Assembly: GCA_027449125.1 (NCBI GenBank)
Contig: DAIDME010000014.1
Location: forward strand, 1-64,000
DNA: 64,000 nt
Direction of reading: 5' to 3'
Source: Solirubrobacterales bacterium
GTDB taxonomy: Bacteria > Actinomycetota > Thermoleophilia > Solirubrobacterales > Solirubrobacteraceae
Shown here: positions 9,895 through 17,879 of the stretch, piece after piece
Layout of the letters: every line of letters starts with the position of its first letter
Position numbering within the stretch: position 1 is the first letter of the stretch
Position numbers and translations under genes: made by a program
Notes under the pieces: generated by a model
What the model saw: the letters and a program-made list of their open reading frames with translations, nothing else
Told to the model about the DNA's origin: nothing
Databases searched by the model: none

Positions 9895-10803
9895 TCAGTG
9901 GTAGCCCTTCGCGAGCGCTGCCTCGGTATCGCGCCTGATCCTGTCTGCGGCCTCCGGCGCCAGCGCGCCGCGTGGCGGGCGACACGCACCGCCCTTGCGT
10001 CCAACCACATCCATGGACAGCTTTATCGCCTGCACGAACTCCGTCTGCGAGTCCCAGCGCAGCAGTGAATGCAGGTCACGGTAGATGGTCAGCGCGTCCC
10101 CCAGCGCAGACGGGTCGGCGGAGGTTGTGAGCTCGTAGAGGTGGGTGGCGGTCGCCGGCAGCGCGTTGGTATACCCGGCGACCCAGCCGACCGCACCTGC
10201 GACCCCGAGCTCGAACAGCACGTCGTCGGCGCCGATCAGCAGATCAAGGTCCGGCGCGAGCTCCGCGATCTGATAGGCGCGCCGCACGTCTCCAGAAAAC
10301 TCCTTGACTGCTCTGATGAACCCCTCGGCGTGCAGCTCGGCCAGCAGCTCGGGCGAGAGGTCGACCTTGGTGTCGTGCGGGTTGTTGTAGGCCACGATCG
10401 GCAGCCCCACCTGCGAGGCCGCGCGGTAGTGCGCGATCACCGCCTCACGGTCCGCGCGGTAGCTGTTGGGCGGCAGCAACAGCACCGATTGGGCACCCGC
10501 CAACGCCGCCTGCTCGATCCAGCGCAACACCTCGAGCGACCCGTAGGCCGCCACACCCGGCATCACTCCGAACCCACCGCCTCCAGCCTGGACGGCGACC
10601 TCCACGACCCGCGCGCGCTCCTCGGCCGTGAGCGTCTGGTACTCGCCCAGCGACCCGTTCGGGCAGACGCCGTCCACCCCCTCCTGAGCCTGCCACCGCA
10701 CGTGCTCGGCGTAGGCGTCGTAGTCGACGCCCAGGCGGTCGTCGAAGGGCAGCGCGGTCGCTGTATAGACACCGCGCCAGGGCGCGTCTCCGGGGATCGT
10801 CAT
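9895..10803 (-). CDS. DapA superfamily protein, probable 1-pyrroline-4-hydroxy-2-carboxylate deaminase
   Basis: GVYTATALPFDDR...GSLGEYQTLTAEER..., Schiff-base Lys context FIRAVKEFSGDVRR; hydroxyproline operon context. Confidence 0.8.
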   Translation of the reverse strand: MTIPGDAPWRGVYTATALPFDDRLGVDYDAYAEHVRWQAQEGVDGVCPNGSLGEYQTLTAEERARVVEVAVQAGGGGFGVMPGVAAYGSLEVLRWIEQAALAGAQSVLLLPPNSYRADREAVIAHYRAASQVGLPIVAYNNPHDTKVDLSPELLAELHAEGFIRAVKEFSGDVRRAYQIAELAPDLDLLIGADDVLFELGVAGAVGWVAGYTNALPATATHLYELTTSADPSALGDALTIYRDLHSLLRWDSQTEFVQAIKLSMDVVGRKGGACRPPRGALAPEAADRIRRDTEAALAKGYH

Positions 10804-10848
10804 CAGGGTCTCCTCATCTGGTCAAGAGCAAGTCGGCGGCCTAAGTCT

Positions 10849-10878
10849 GGTAGTGGCATTTCACATACTACCTTAGTA
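10849..10878. promoter_or_regulatory. Nested inverted repeats upstream of the hydroxyproline operon, candidate GntR operator
   Basis: GGTAGT-N12-ACTACC (10849-10872) and TACTA-CCT-TAGTA (10866-10878), about 45-75 bp upstream of the 10803 start. Confidence 0.45.
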
Positions 10879-10896
10879 GCGGGCTGCCCCACTCAT

Positions 10897-10940
10897 GAGG
10901 TTTCAGTGGCAACGGCGCGGTTGCTAGCTACTGAAACCTC
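10897..10940. terminator. Strong hairpin (11-bp plus 5-bp stems), possible terminator of the EamA gene
   Basis: GAGGTTTCAGT-g-GCAAC-ggcgcg-GTTGC-tagct-ACTGAAACCTC, followed by TTTT on the + strand. Confidence 0.5.
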
Positions 10941-11012
10941 TTTTCACAAGCTCGGTAACGCCCGACGCTGGGCTCGCCCTCATCGGGCCCGCCGAGCGCC
11001 AAGCCCGGGCGC

Positions 11013-11915
11013 TCAGACCGGCGCGTCGTGAAGTGCTACCGCCCCGGCACAGATGACAGCAAATATGCCGATCAGCTGCGTCGCGTCGAGGTGCTGCCCG
11101 AGCGCGACGAACCCTACCAGCGCCCCGATCGCCGGCTCGATACTGAATAGGACGCCGGCCGTCGCAGCGGGAAGCCGTCGTAGGGCAGCCAGCTCGAGCG
11201 CATACGGTGCGACCGTGCCGAGGAACGCGACGCCTAGCAGAACCCCTAGCGTCCGCGGGCTGAGTGCGGTCGACGGAATCGTCACCGCGAAGGGCAGGGT
11301 GAGGACCGCAGAGACGACGACGGCAACCGTCAAGCTGTCTCGCGGACGCTCGAACGCGCCGGCGCGACTCGACGCGAGGATGTAGGCGGCCCAGCCCACG
11401 GCAGCGCAGATCGCGGCGATGATGCCAGGAAGCTCGTCGCTCAATCGCGTTGCGCAGAGGAGCATCACTCCGATAAGCGCTGCCAGCGCACAGGCGGTGT
11501 GTCGGAGTTGGCGGGCCTGAGTGAGCGAGAGAGTCAGCGGCCCGAGGAACTCCAGCGTGACGGCCATGCCGAGCGGCAGGCGGGACAACGCCAGGTAGAG
11601 ACACACTTCGTTGGCGGCGATCGCTACCCCGAAGGCCGCCACGACCCGCCACCGCTGCCGCGTCCACGATCGGGGACGCGGACGCACAGCGACGACCAGG
11701 ATCACGGCCGCGAGCAGGAACCGCCAGCCCGCGGCGCCGAGCGGAGTGGCGGCACTGAATGTCGTGGTGGCCAGGGCCGCGCCGATCTGGATCGAGACGC
11801 AGCTGGCGATCAGCAAGCCCCCTCCGCCAGCGGGTCCCGCGGCTCTGGCACGTAGGCCATCGCGTATCCGACGCGGCGCCCCTGCTCTGGGAGACTCAGC
11901 CGTGCTAGCACTCAT
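11013..11915 (-). CDS. EamA/DMT superfamily transporter (RhtA-like)
   Basis: About 10 hydrophobic helices; CVSIQIGAALATTTFSAATPLGAAGWRFLLAA; LFSIEPAIGALVGFVALGQ. Confidence 0.85.
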   Translation of the reverse strand: MSASTAESPRAGAPRRIRDGLRARAAGPAGGGGLLIASCVSIQIGAALATTTFSAATPLGAAGWRFLLAAVILVVAVRPRPRSWTRQRWRVVAAFGVAIAANEVCLYLALSRLPLGMAVTLEFLGPLTLSLTQARQLRHTACALAALIGVMLLCATRLSDELPGIIAAICAAVGWAAYILASSRAGAFERPRDSLTVAVVVSAVLTLPFAVTIPSTALSPRTLGVLLGVAFLGTVAPYALELAALRRLPAATAGVLFSIEPAIGALVGFVALGQHLDATQLIGIFAVICAGAVALHDAPV

Positions 11916-11967
11916 TCGATAACACCACTCCGCTCGGCGACACGAGCCTCCGCCGGCCCCCTGATAC

Positions 11968-12083
11968 CTAGGCCAGCAACTCGTCGCACAGGCTACCGAG
12001 GTTATGCACGTAGGCATCAACGGCCTCATCGGGATGAACGACCGAAAGCGTCCACTCCTGGTCTCTGTCGGGTGGAGGACAAA
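11968..12083 (-). pseudogene. C-terminal remnant of a class III aminotransferase
   Basis: Minus frame GVCPPPDRDQEWTLSVVHPDEAVDAYVHNLGSLCDELLA*; preceded by an in-frame TGA; resembles the C-terminus of GSA-aminomutase-type aminotransferases. Confidence 0.4.
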
Positions 12084-13225
12084 CGCCTCACCGAGACCCC
12101 TTCAGATGCCTACGAGCCGCGGAACTCCGGGGTGGAGCTGTGCTCCTATGACCTGACCTACGTAGACGGCGACTACGTGATGTCACGCGGGCGTGTAGTC
12201 AATGCGCTTGCGAGCACCGTCGTGCGTCTGACGACGGCAGACCGGCGCTCCGGCTTCGGCGAGACCTGCCCGCTGGGGTCCAACTACCTGCCGGCGCACG
12301 CGGCCGGGGCGCGCGCCGCGCTGGCCGAGCTGGCCCCACAGCTGATCGGCGCCGATGCCACCAACCCAACCGCCCTGACCCGCCTGATGGATCGTGCTCT
12401 GGCGGGCCACCCCTACGCCAAGAGCGCCGCGGACATAGCCTGCTGGGATCTCCTGGGCCAGTACGCCGGGCGGCCCGTCTGTGACCTGCTAGGCGGCCGC
12501 AACAGCGAGCGCTTTCCGCTGTATGTGGCGATATCCCTGGGCTCGCCCGCCGAGATGGCCGAGCACGTGCGCGAGCTGCGCAGCCGCGACATTCACCGCT
12601 TTCAGCTCAAGCTCGGCGAGGACCCGGTCGAGGATGCCGCGCGTGTCCACGCTGTGGTCCGGGCCACAGAGGGAGGCGACGTTGTGGTCGCCGACGCCAA
12701 CGGCGGCTGGTCTCTGCGCGATGCGCTCACCGCCGTCCGACTGATCGACGAGCTACCTGGAATCTTTCTGGAGCAGCCGTGCGCAACCTTCGAGGAGTGT
12801 CTGCGCGTGCGCCGTCGCAGCTCGCTGCCGATGTCCTCGACGAGGTCATCACCGACGTGGCGAGCCTGCTGCGCGCCTGGGAGAGCCACGCGCTCGAGGG
12901 CTTCAACCTCAAGATCAGCCGGGTCGGCGGCCTGACCAACGCCAAGCTGCTGCGCGACATCGGCGAACGGCTCGGTCTGATCGTCAACATCGAGGACTCG
13001 TGGGGCGGTGACCTGACGACGGCAGCCGTCAGCCACCTGGCCGCCAGCTCTGCAACCGAGTCGCTGGTGATGGTGTCCTTCATGAACGACTGGACCAACG
13101 AGCACATCGCCGGACACCAGCCGCGTTCAGACGCGGGCTTCGGTGCCGCTCCGCGCGCACCGGGATTGGGCATCACCGTCGATATGGAGGCCCTGGGTGA
13201 GCCGTTCGCGACATTCAGCACGTAG
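12072..13225 (+). pseudogene. Mandelate racemase/muconate lactonizing enzyme family protein with a single frameshift
   Basis: ORF 12072-12935 (VVNALASTVVRL...DIACWDLLGQYAGRPVCDLLGG...VVADANGGW...IFLEQPC) continues in ORF 12779-13225 (VLDEVITDVASLL...FNLKISRVGGLTNAK...NIEDSWGGD); junction near 12828-12833, consistent with one missing base. Confidence 0.8.
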
Positions 13226-13246
13226 CCGGCAGCCGGACCCCGGCGC

Positions 13247-14170
13247 TCACGCCGCCTGACGCTCGGGCCGCAGAGCGGTCAGCCGCACGAGGTTGCGCAC
13301 GGCCATCGCCACCGTCATCGGCCCGACCCGCGGCACGAACGCCGAAGCGACCTCCAGCACCGAGTCGTCGAAGTTGCGCAGCTGCGAGAAGTTCACGCAG
13401 ATCGCGCCCGGTTTGATCTCGGCGCCTCCGACCAGGGGGAACTCGCGCGAGGGCACTCCGGTGATGACCACGTCGGCTGCAGCCAGGGCGGCGGCGCGGT
13501 CCTGGCCACCGTCGCGCATCGCATATGCCCGCCGGCCGATCGCGGGCTCGAAGATGACCACGCCGTCGAGGTCGAGTGAGATCACGGTGGCACCGTCGTT
13601 GGCGAGCATCGCCGCGAGCGGCCGGCCGACGATGTCGCTGCGGTTGATGACACAGGCAACCACACCCTCAAGCGGTGCCTTGGGGTGGGCTCCGGGGGCG
13701 TGTAGACCCGCCTCCTCGAGCAGCTTCAGGATGCCGAGCGGGGTACAGGGCAGCACTGCGGGTATCGTCCGGGCGTCGTCCACGAAGCGGCGGTTCTCAT
13801 ACAGGAGCCGGCTCCAGAAGCTGTGCATGCCCTCGACGTCCTTGCGCGGATCGACGAGCTCACGCGCCCAGCGATCCTCCTGTGCGTCGACCAGCGGGTA
13901 GTAGAGGAAGATGCCGTCAACCGCCGGGTCGGCGTTGGCGGCACGGATTGCCTCGGGGACCTCACCAGGCTCGAGCTCCCACAGGTCCATCGTGACCCCC
14001 GTCTCCTCGGCGCCGCGGCGGGCGTACTGCGCGTAGGTATGGGCGGGACCGTCGGCCTGGCTGAGCAGACCCACCAGGCGCAGGTCACGACTCAGCGCCG
14101 CGACCTGCTCGCGCGTCTGCGCGCGGAATGGCTCGGCGACCGCGGCGGCATCGATCACGCGTGCGCTCAC
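13247..14170 (-). CDS. FolD-superfamily methylene-THF dehydrogenase, Mtd1-like, probably monofunctional
   Basis: KDVEGMHSFWSRLLYENRRF, VLPCTPLGILKLLEEAG, VINRSDIVGRPLAAMLANDGATVISLD; the usual YxxxK reads YAQYA. Confidence 0.8.
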   Translation of the reverse strand: MSARVIDAAAVAEPFRAQTREQVAALSRDLRLVGLLSQADGPAHTYAQYARRGAEETGVTMDLWELEPGEVPEAIRAANADPAVDGIFLYYPLVDAQEDRWARELVDPRKDVEGMHSFWSRLLYENRRFVDDARTIPAVLPCTPLGILKLLEEAGLHAPGAHPKAPLEGVVACVINRSDIVGRPLAAMLANDGATVISLDLDGVVIFEPAIGRRAYAMRDGGQDRAAALAAADVVITGVPSREFPLVGGAEIKPGAICVNFSQLRNFDDSVLEVASAFVPRVGPMTVAMAVRNLVRLTALRPERQAA

Positions 14171-14778
14171 GCGGGCGCGCCGCCTTCGCTCAGGCGTGCG
14201 ACCAACACAGCGCGCCGGTCGTGCAGCTCGTGGCGCTCAGGCGCAGCCGAGGACTCGAGCGCCGCAATGTTGACATCCGCGGTGCGCAGCGCCGCGAGCC
14301 CGGCCCCTCGCAGCAGGTCGCGCCCGGCCAGCACGTCGCTCACGATGCTCGCCTTGACCAGCGCCTCGGCCTCGTCGGCAAGGTCGATGCCGGCGGCGCA
14401 GTGGTCTCCGATCCACAGCGCGTGGCCGGCGGCGCTCGCCGTCAGGTCGGCGACCGTACGCGCGCGCTCGGTCCGCTGGGCTTCGCTGCCGCGCGGCATC
14501 CGGTAGCCGCGCATGAGTAGATCGAACGCCTCAACATCACGGTCGGCGCCCTGGGCCAGCGAGCCACGCAACCGCTGAGCTCGCGTCTGCGTCTCCGCCA
14601 GCTGCGTGCGTGCAGCTTCGTCTGCGGTCTGAATGGTGACCGCGAGCGCCATCTGCACGAGGCCCGCGCCGAAGGCACCAACGACCGCCGCGATCGCGCC
14701 GCCGCCCGGGGTCGGATCGGCTGAGGCGGTGCGTGCGAGCAGCTGTTCGGCGGTCACGTCCCAGAGGCTCTCGGTCAC
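14167..14778 (-). CDS. Cyclodeaminase/cyclohydrolase family protein (FchA-like methenyl-THF cyclohydrolase)
   Basis: GTG start VTESLWDVTAEQLLARTASADPTPGGGAIAAVVGAFGAGLVQMA; 4-bp overlap with the dehydrogenase gene. Confidence 0.85.
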   Translation of the reverse strand: MTESLWDVTAEQLLARTASADPTPGGGAIAAVVGAFGAGLVQMALAVTIQTADEAARTQLAETQTRAQRLRGSLAQGADRDVEAFDLLMRGYRMPRGSEAQRTERARTVADLTASAAGHALWIGDHCAAGIDLADEAEALVKASIVSDVLAGRDLLRGAGLAALRTADVNIAALESSAAPERHELHDRRAVLVARLSEGGAPA

Positions 14779-14833
14779 GCTCGGGCAGCATAGCGACGCC
14801 CGCCAGCGGGTACCGTTCGCGGCGGCACAGGCG

Positions 14834-15835
14834 ATGGCTAGCGCAGACCACGACAACGCCACGGCGACGGCGCCGCGGCCAACGGCGGTGATCGCCACCG
14901 GCGGCACGATCGCGATGCTGCCCGACCCTTCATCGGGCAAGCGCCGGCCGCTGCTGAGCGGCGCCCAGCTGGCGGCGAGCATCCAGGGGCTCGCGGCGCC
15001 GCTCGAGCACTTCCAGCCCTACGCGATCGCCAGTGAGGACGTCACCTTCGCGCACTGGTTGACGCTGGTGCGCCAGATTGCGGCGCTCGCGCCCGACCAC
15101 CAGGGGATCGTCGTGATGCACGGCACCGACACGATGGAGGAAGCTGCCCACTTCATCAGCGAGTGCGTTCCGCAGACGACTGTCGCGCTGTGCGGCGCGA
15201 TGCAGCCGCCCGGGACGCTCGGCTACGACGGCGGCCGCAACCTGCGTGACGCGGTCACCGTGGCACGCGACCCGGCCGCGCACACGCTCGGGACGGTGGT
15301 GGTGATGAACCACGAAGTGCTACCCGCCTGGGACGTGGTGAAAGGCGACTCGGTGGCGCTCAGCTCGTTCGCGACCCGACACGGGACGCGGATCGCGAAC
15401 GTGCACGACGGGCAGCTGCGCCTGCTCTCGCGCCCACTCGCCTTCAACTGGCTGGGCGCGATCCCGGCAGAGGTTCCCGACCCGGAGGCGGTCGCCTACG
15501 TGCGCCTCACCGCCAGCCCAGGACGCAAGCGCTTCCTGCGCTCGGTGGACGGCGCCTCCGGGCTGGTCGTGGACGCACTCGGCGCCGGCTCGGTGCCCGC
15601 AGCGATCCGGGATGATCTGCTCGCCCTCGCTCGGACTGTGCCGACCGTGCTCACGACCAGGACCGGCTCCGGACCAGTGCAGGCCGAAGACGCCTACCCA
15701 CACGCCTGGGATGACATGCTCGGGGCGGGAGTCGTGCTCGAGAAGCGCCTGGACGGCCCGCGCGCGCGGATCAGGCTCGCGCTCAGCCTCGCGCTCGGCC
15801 GCGCGTATGAGCCCTTCGAGCCACAGTTGCGATAA
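14834..15835 (+). CDS. L-asparaginase
   Basis: AVIATGGTIAM, IVVMHGTDTMEEAA signatures. Confidence 0.9.
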   Translation: MASADHDNATATAPRPTAVIATGGTIAMLPDPSSGKRRPLLSGAQLAASIQGLAAPLEHFQPYAIASEDVTFAHWLTLVRQIAALAPDHQGIVVMHGTDTMEEAAHFISECVPQTTVALCGAMQPPGTLGYDGGRNLRDAVTVARDPAAHTLGTVVVMNHEVLPAWDVVKGDSVALSSFATRHGTRIANVHDGQLRLLSRPLAFNWLGAIPAEVPDPEAVAYVRLTASPGRKRFLRSVDGASGLVVDALGAGSVPAAIRDDLLALARTVPTVLTTRTGSGPVQAEDAYPHAWDDMLGAGVVLEKRLDGPRARIRLALSLALGRAYEPFEPQLR

Positions 15836-15872
15836 TCGGCTCGCGGCGGCGCCCGAGACCGAGGAGCAGCGG

Positions 15873-16238
15873 ATGGCAGACCTGGAAGTTCGTGACGGTG
15901 AGCTGGTGCTGACCCTCGGCGCCGCCGAGAAGCTCGAGGGTGTCCACGGCGATCTGCACGCGCCGCTTGACGCCGTGGCCGGGATCGAGGTGCTGGACGA
16001 CGCCCACGCACCCGCCGGTCTCAGCGCCGGCGTCAAGATCGGCACGCGCATACCGGGGGTGATCGAGGTGGGAACCATTCAGGGCGTCAAGCGGCGGCTG
16101 TTCGCGGCCGTCCATCACGACACCCCGCGCGGCTTGCGGGTGCGACTCGACGGCCGCTCCTACGACGAGTGGATCGTGGGCCTGAGCGACCCAGAGGCCA
16201 CGCTCGGGCGCCTACGCCGGCACCTGCCGGCCGGCTGA
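15873..16238 (+). CDS. Conserved hypothetical protein
   Basis: Coding-like 121-aa ORF MADLEVRDGELVLTLGAAEKLEGVHGDL... Confidence 0.6.
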   Translation: MADLEVRDGELVLTLGAAEKLEGVHGDLHAPLDAVAGIEVLDDAHAPAGLSAGVKIGTRIPGVIEVGTIQGVKRRLFAAVHHDTPRGLRVRLDGRSYDEWIVGLSDPEATLGRLRRHLPAG

Positions 16239-16293
16239 CCGCCACCAGCGCGCCGGGGCGCCGCACGAGCGGGCGGCTACCGTCAGGTGAAGC

Positions 16294-16707
16294 ATGCGGG
16301 ATCCGATGCCAGTCAGCGCACGCACGGCCCTGCCGCTGTCAGAGGTGACGCTGCGTGCATCGCGCTCCTCGGGACCGGGGGGCCAGCACGCGAACGTGAC
16401 CGCCTCGCGCATCGAGGCGGTCTTTGACGTCGAAGCCTCCTCGGCCCTGAGCGCCGAGCAGAAGCGCCGGATCGTGGCGAGGCTCGGGCCACAGGTGACC
16501 GCCGTCGCCCAGGACGCGCGCAGCCAGGCACAGAACCGGGAGCTCGCGCTGGAGCGCCTGCAGGCACGCCTCACCGAGGCGCTGCGGGTGCCGCGCCCAC
16601 GCACGCCAACCCGGCCGAGCCGAGCCTCGCTGGAACGCCGCGAGGCCGAGAAGCGCGCACGGTCTGAGCGCAAGCGCGGCCGCCAGCCGCCCGCACCAGA
16701 GGGCTGA
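16294..16707 (+). CDS. arfB: ArfB-like peptidyl-tRNA hydrolase (RF1-type GGQ domain)
   Basis: SRSSGPGGQHANVTASRIEAVFDV and basic C-terminal tail. Confidence 0.85.
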   Translation: MRDPMPVSARTALPLSEVTLRASRSSGPGGQHANVTASRIEAVFDVEASSALSAEQKRRIVARLGPQVTAVAQDARSQAQNRELALERLQARLTEALRVPRPRTPTRPSRASLERREAEKRARSERKRGRQPPAPEG

Positions 16708-16718
16708 GGCGGCGGCGC

Positions 16719-17849
16719 TCAGGCAGTCAGCTCGCGGATCACCGCGTCCGCGAACAGGCGCCCGCGGCGGGTAAGCTCCACGCGCCCGTCCACGACCACC
16801 ACACGCCCGCGCGCGAGCTCGCGCTCGAGCGCCAGTCCACCGGCCCCGCCCAGCTGCGCGAGCGGAAGCCCGCCACGCTCGCGCAGACCGAGCATAACCG
16901 CCTCCAGGCCACGCTGAGCTTCTGTCAGCAGCTCACTGCCCTCCTCCGGCGAGCCGCCGGCCGCGAGCAGCGCACCGTAGCGCGCGGGGTGGCGCACGTT
17001 CCAGAAGCGCCGGCCGGCAACGTGCGAGTGCGCCCCCGGACCGATCCCCCACCAGTCATACGAGCGCCAGTAACCGATGTTGTGGCTGCAGCGAGCCGCC
17101 TCCGATCTGGCCCACGAGCTGAGCTCGTACCAGTGGAAGCCCTCGGCGCTGAGTCGCTCGTCGGCGTAGGCGTAGCGGCGGGCCTGTGCGGCGTCATCGG
17201 GCATTGGCAGCGCCCCGCGCGCGACCGCCCGCCAGAGTGCCGTCCCCGGCTCGAGCGTGAGCGCGTAGGCCGAGACGTGGTCGACGCCGCAGGAGAGCGC
17301 AGCATCCAGTGAGGCGGCCCAGTCCTCGTCGCTCTCCCCCGGCGTGCCGTAGATCAGGTCCAGCGAGACGTGCTCGAACCCGGCCTCACGCGCCTGGCGC
17401 GCGGCGTCCACCGCCCGCCCCGGCGTGTGTGCGCGCTCGAGGGTCGCGAGCACGTGTGCGGCAGCCGACTGCATCCCCAGCGAGAGGCGCGTGAAGCCTC
17501 CTCGACGGAGCCCCGCCAGCAGCTCGGGAGTGACCGTCTCGGGGTTGGCCTCGGCGGTCACCTCCACCCCGTCGGCGAGCGCGAACGCCGCGGCCACCGC
17601 GTCCAGCAGGCCGACCAGCGGCTCGGCGCCGAGCAGCGTCGGCGTGCCCCCGCCGAAGAAGACCGTCGAGACGACCCGCTCGCCGAGCTGCGCACGCGCG
17701 AGCGCAATCTCACGCTGCGCGGCCTCCAGGTAGCCGCGTGGCTCCTCAGGGCCACCAGCGACATACGTGTTGAAGTCGCAGTAGCCGCAGCGCGCGGCGC
17801 AGAACGGCACGTGTATGTAGATCCCAAGCGGAGTGGCGCGCTGAGCCAT
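16719..17849 (-). CDS. hemW: HemW (radical SAM heme chaperone, coproporphyrinogen oxidase-like)
   Basis: GIYIHVPFCAARCGYCDFNTYV; FFGGGTPTLL; IGPGAHSHVAGRRFWNVR. Confidence 0.9.
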   Translation of the reverse strand: MAQRATPLGIYIHVPFCAARCGYCDFNTYVAGGPEEPRGYLEAAQREIALARAQLGERVVSTVFFGGGTPTLLGAEPLVGLLDAVAAAFALADGVEVTAEANPETVTPELLAGLRRGGFTRLSLGMQSAAAHVLATLERAHTPGRAVDAARQAREAGFEHVSLDLIYGTPGESDEDWAASLDAALSCGVDHVSAYALTLEPGTALWRAVARGALPMPDDAAQARRYAYADERLSAEGFHWYELSSWARSEAARCSHNIGYWRSYDWWGIGPGAHSHVAGRRFWNVRHPARYGALLAAGGSPEEGSELLTEAQRGLEAVMLGLRERGGLPLAQLGGAGGLALERELARGRVVVVDGRVELTRRGRLFADAVIRELTA

Positions 17850-17879
17850 GGACCAATGATGCCTGAGGGCGCGCCGAGT

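Noticed and set aside
9895-10803. Second dapA for lysine biosynthesis
   Set aside because: Lacks the YNxPxRT motif (reads YNNPHDTKVD) and sits in the hydroxyproline operon; the biosynthetic dapA is at 58150-59022.
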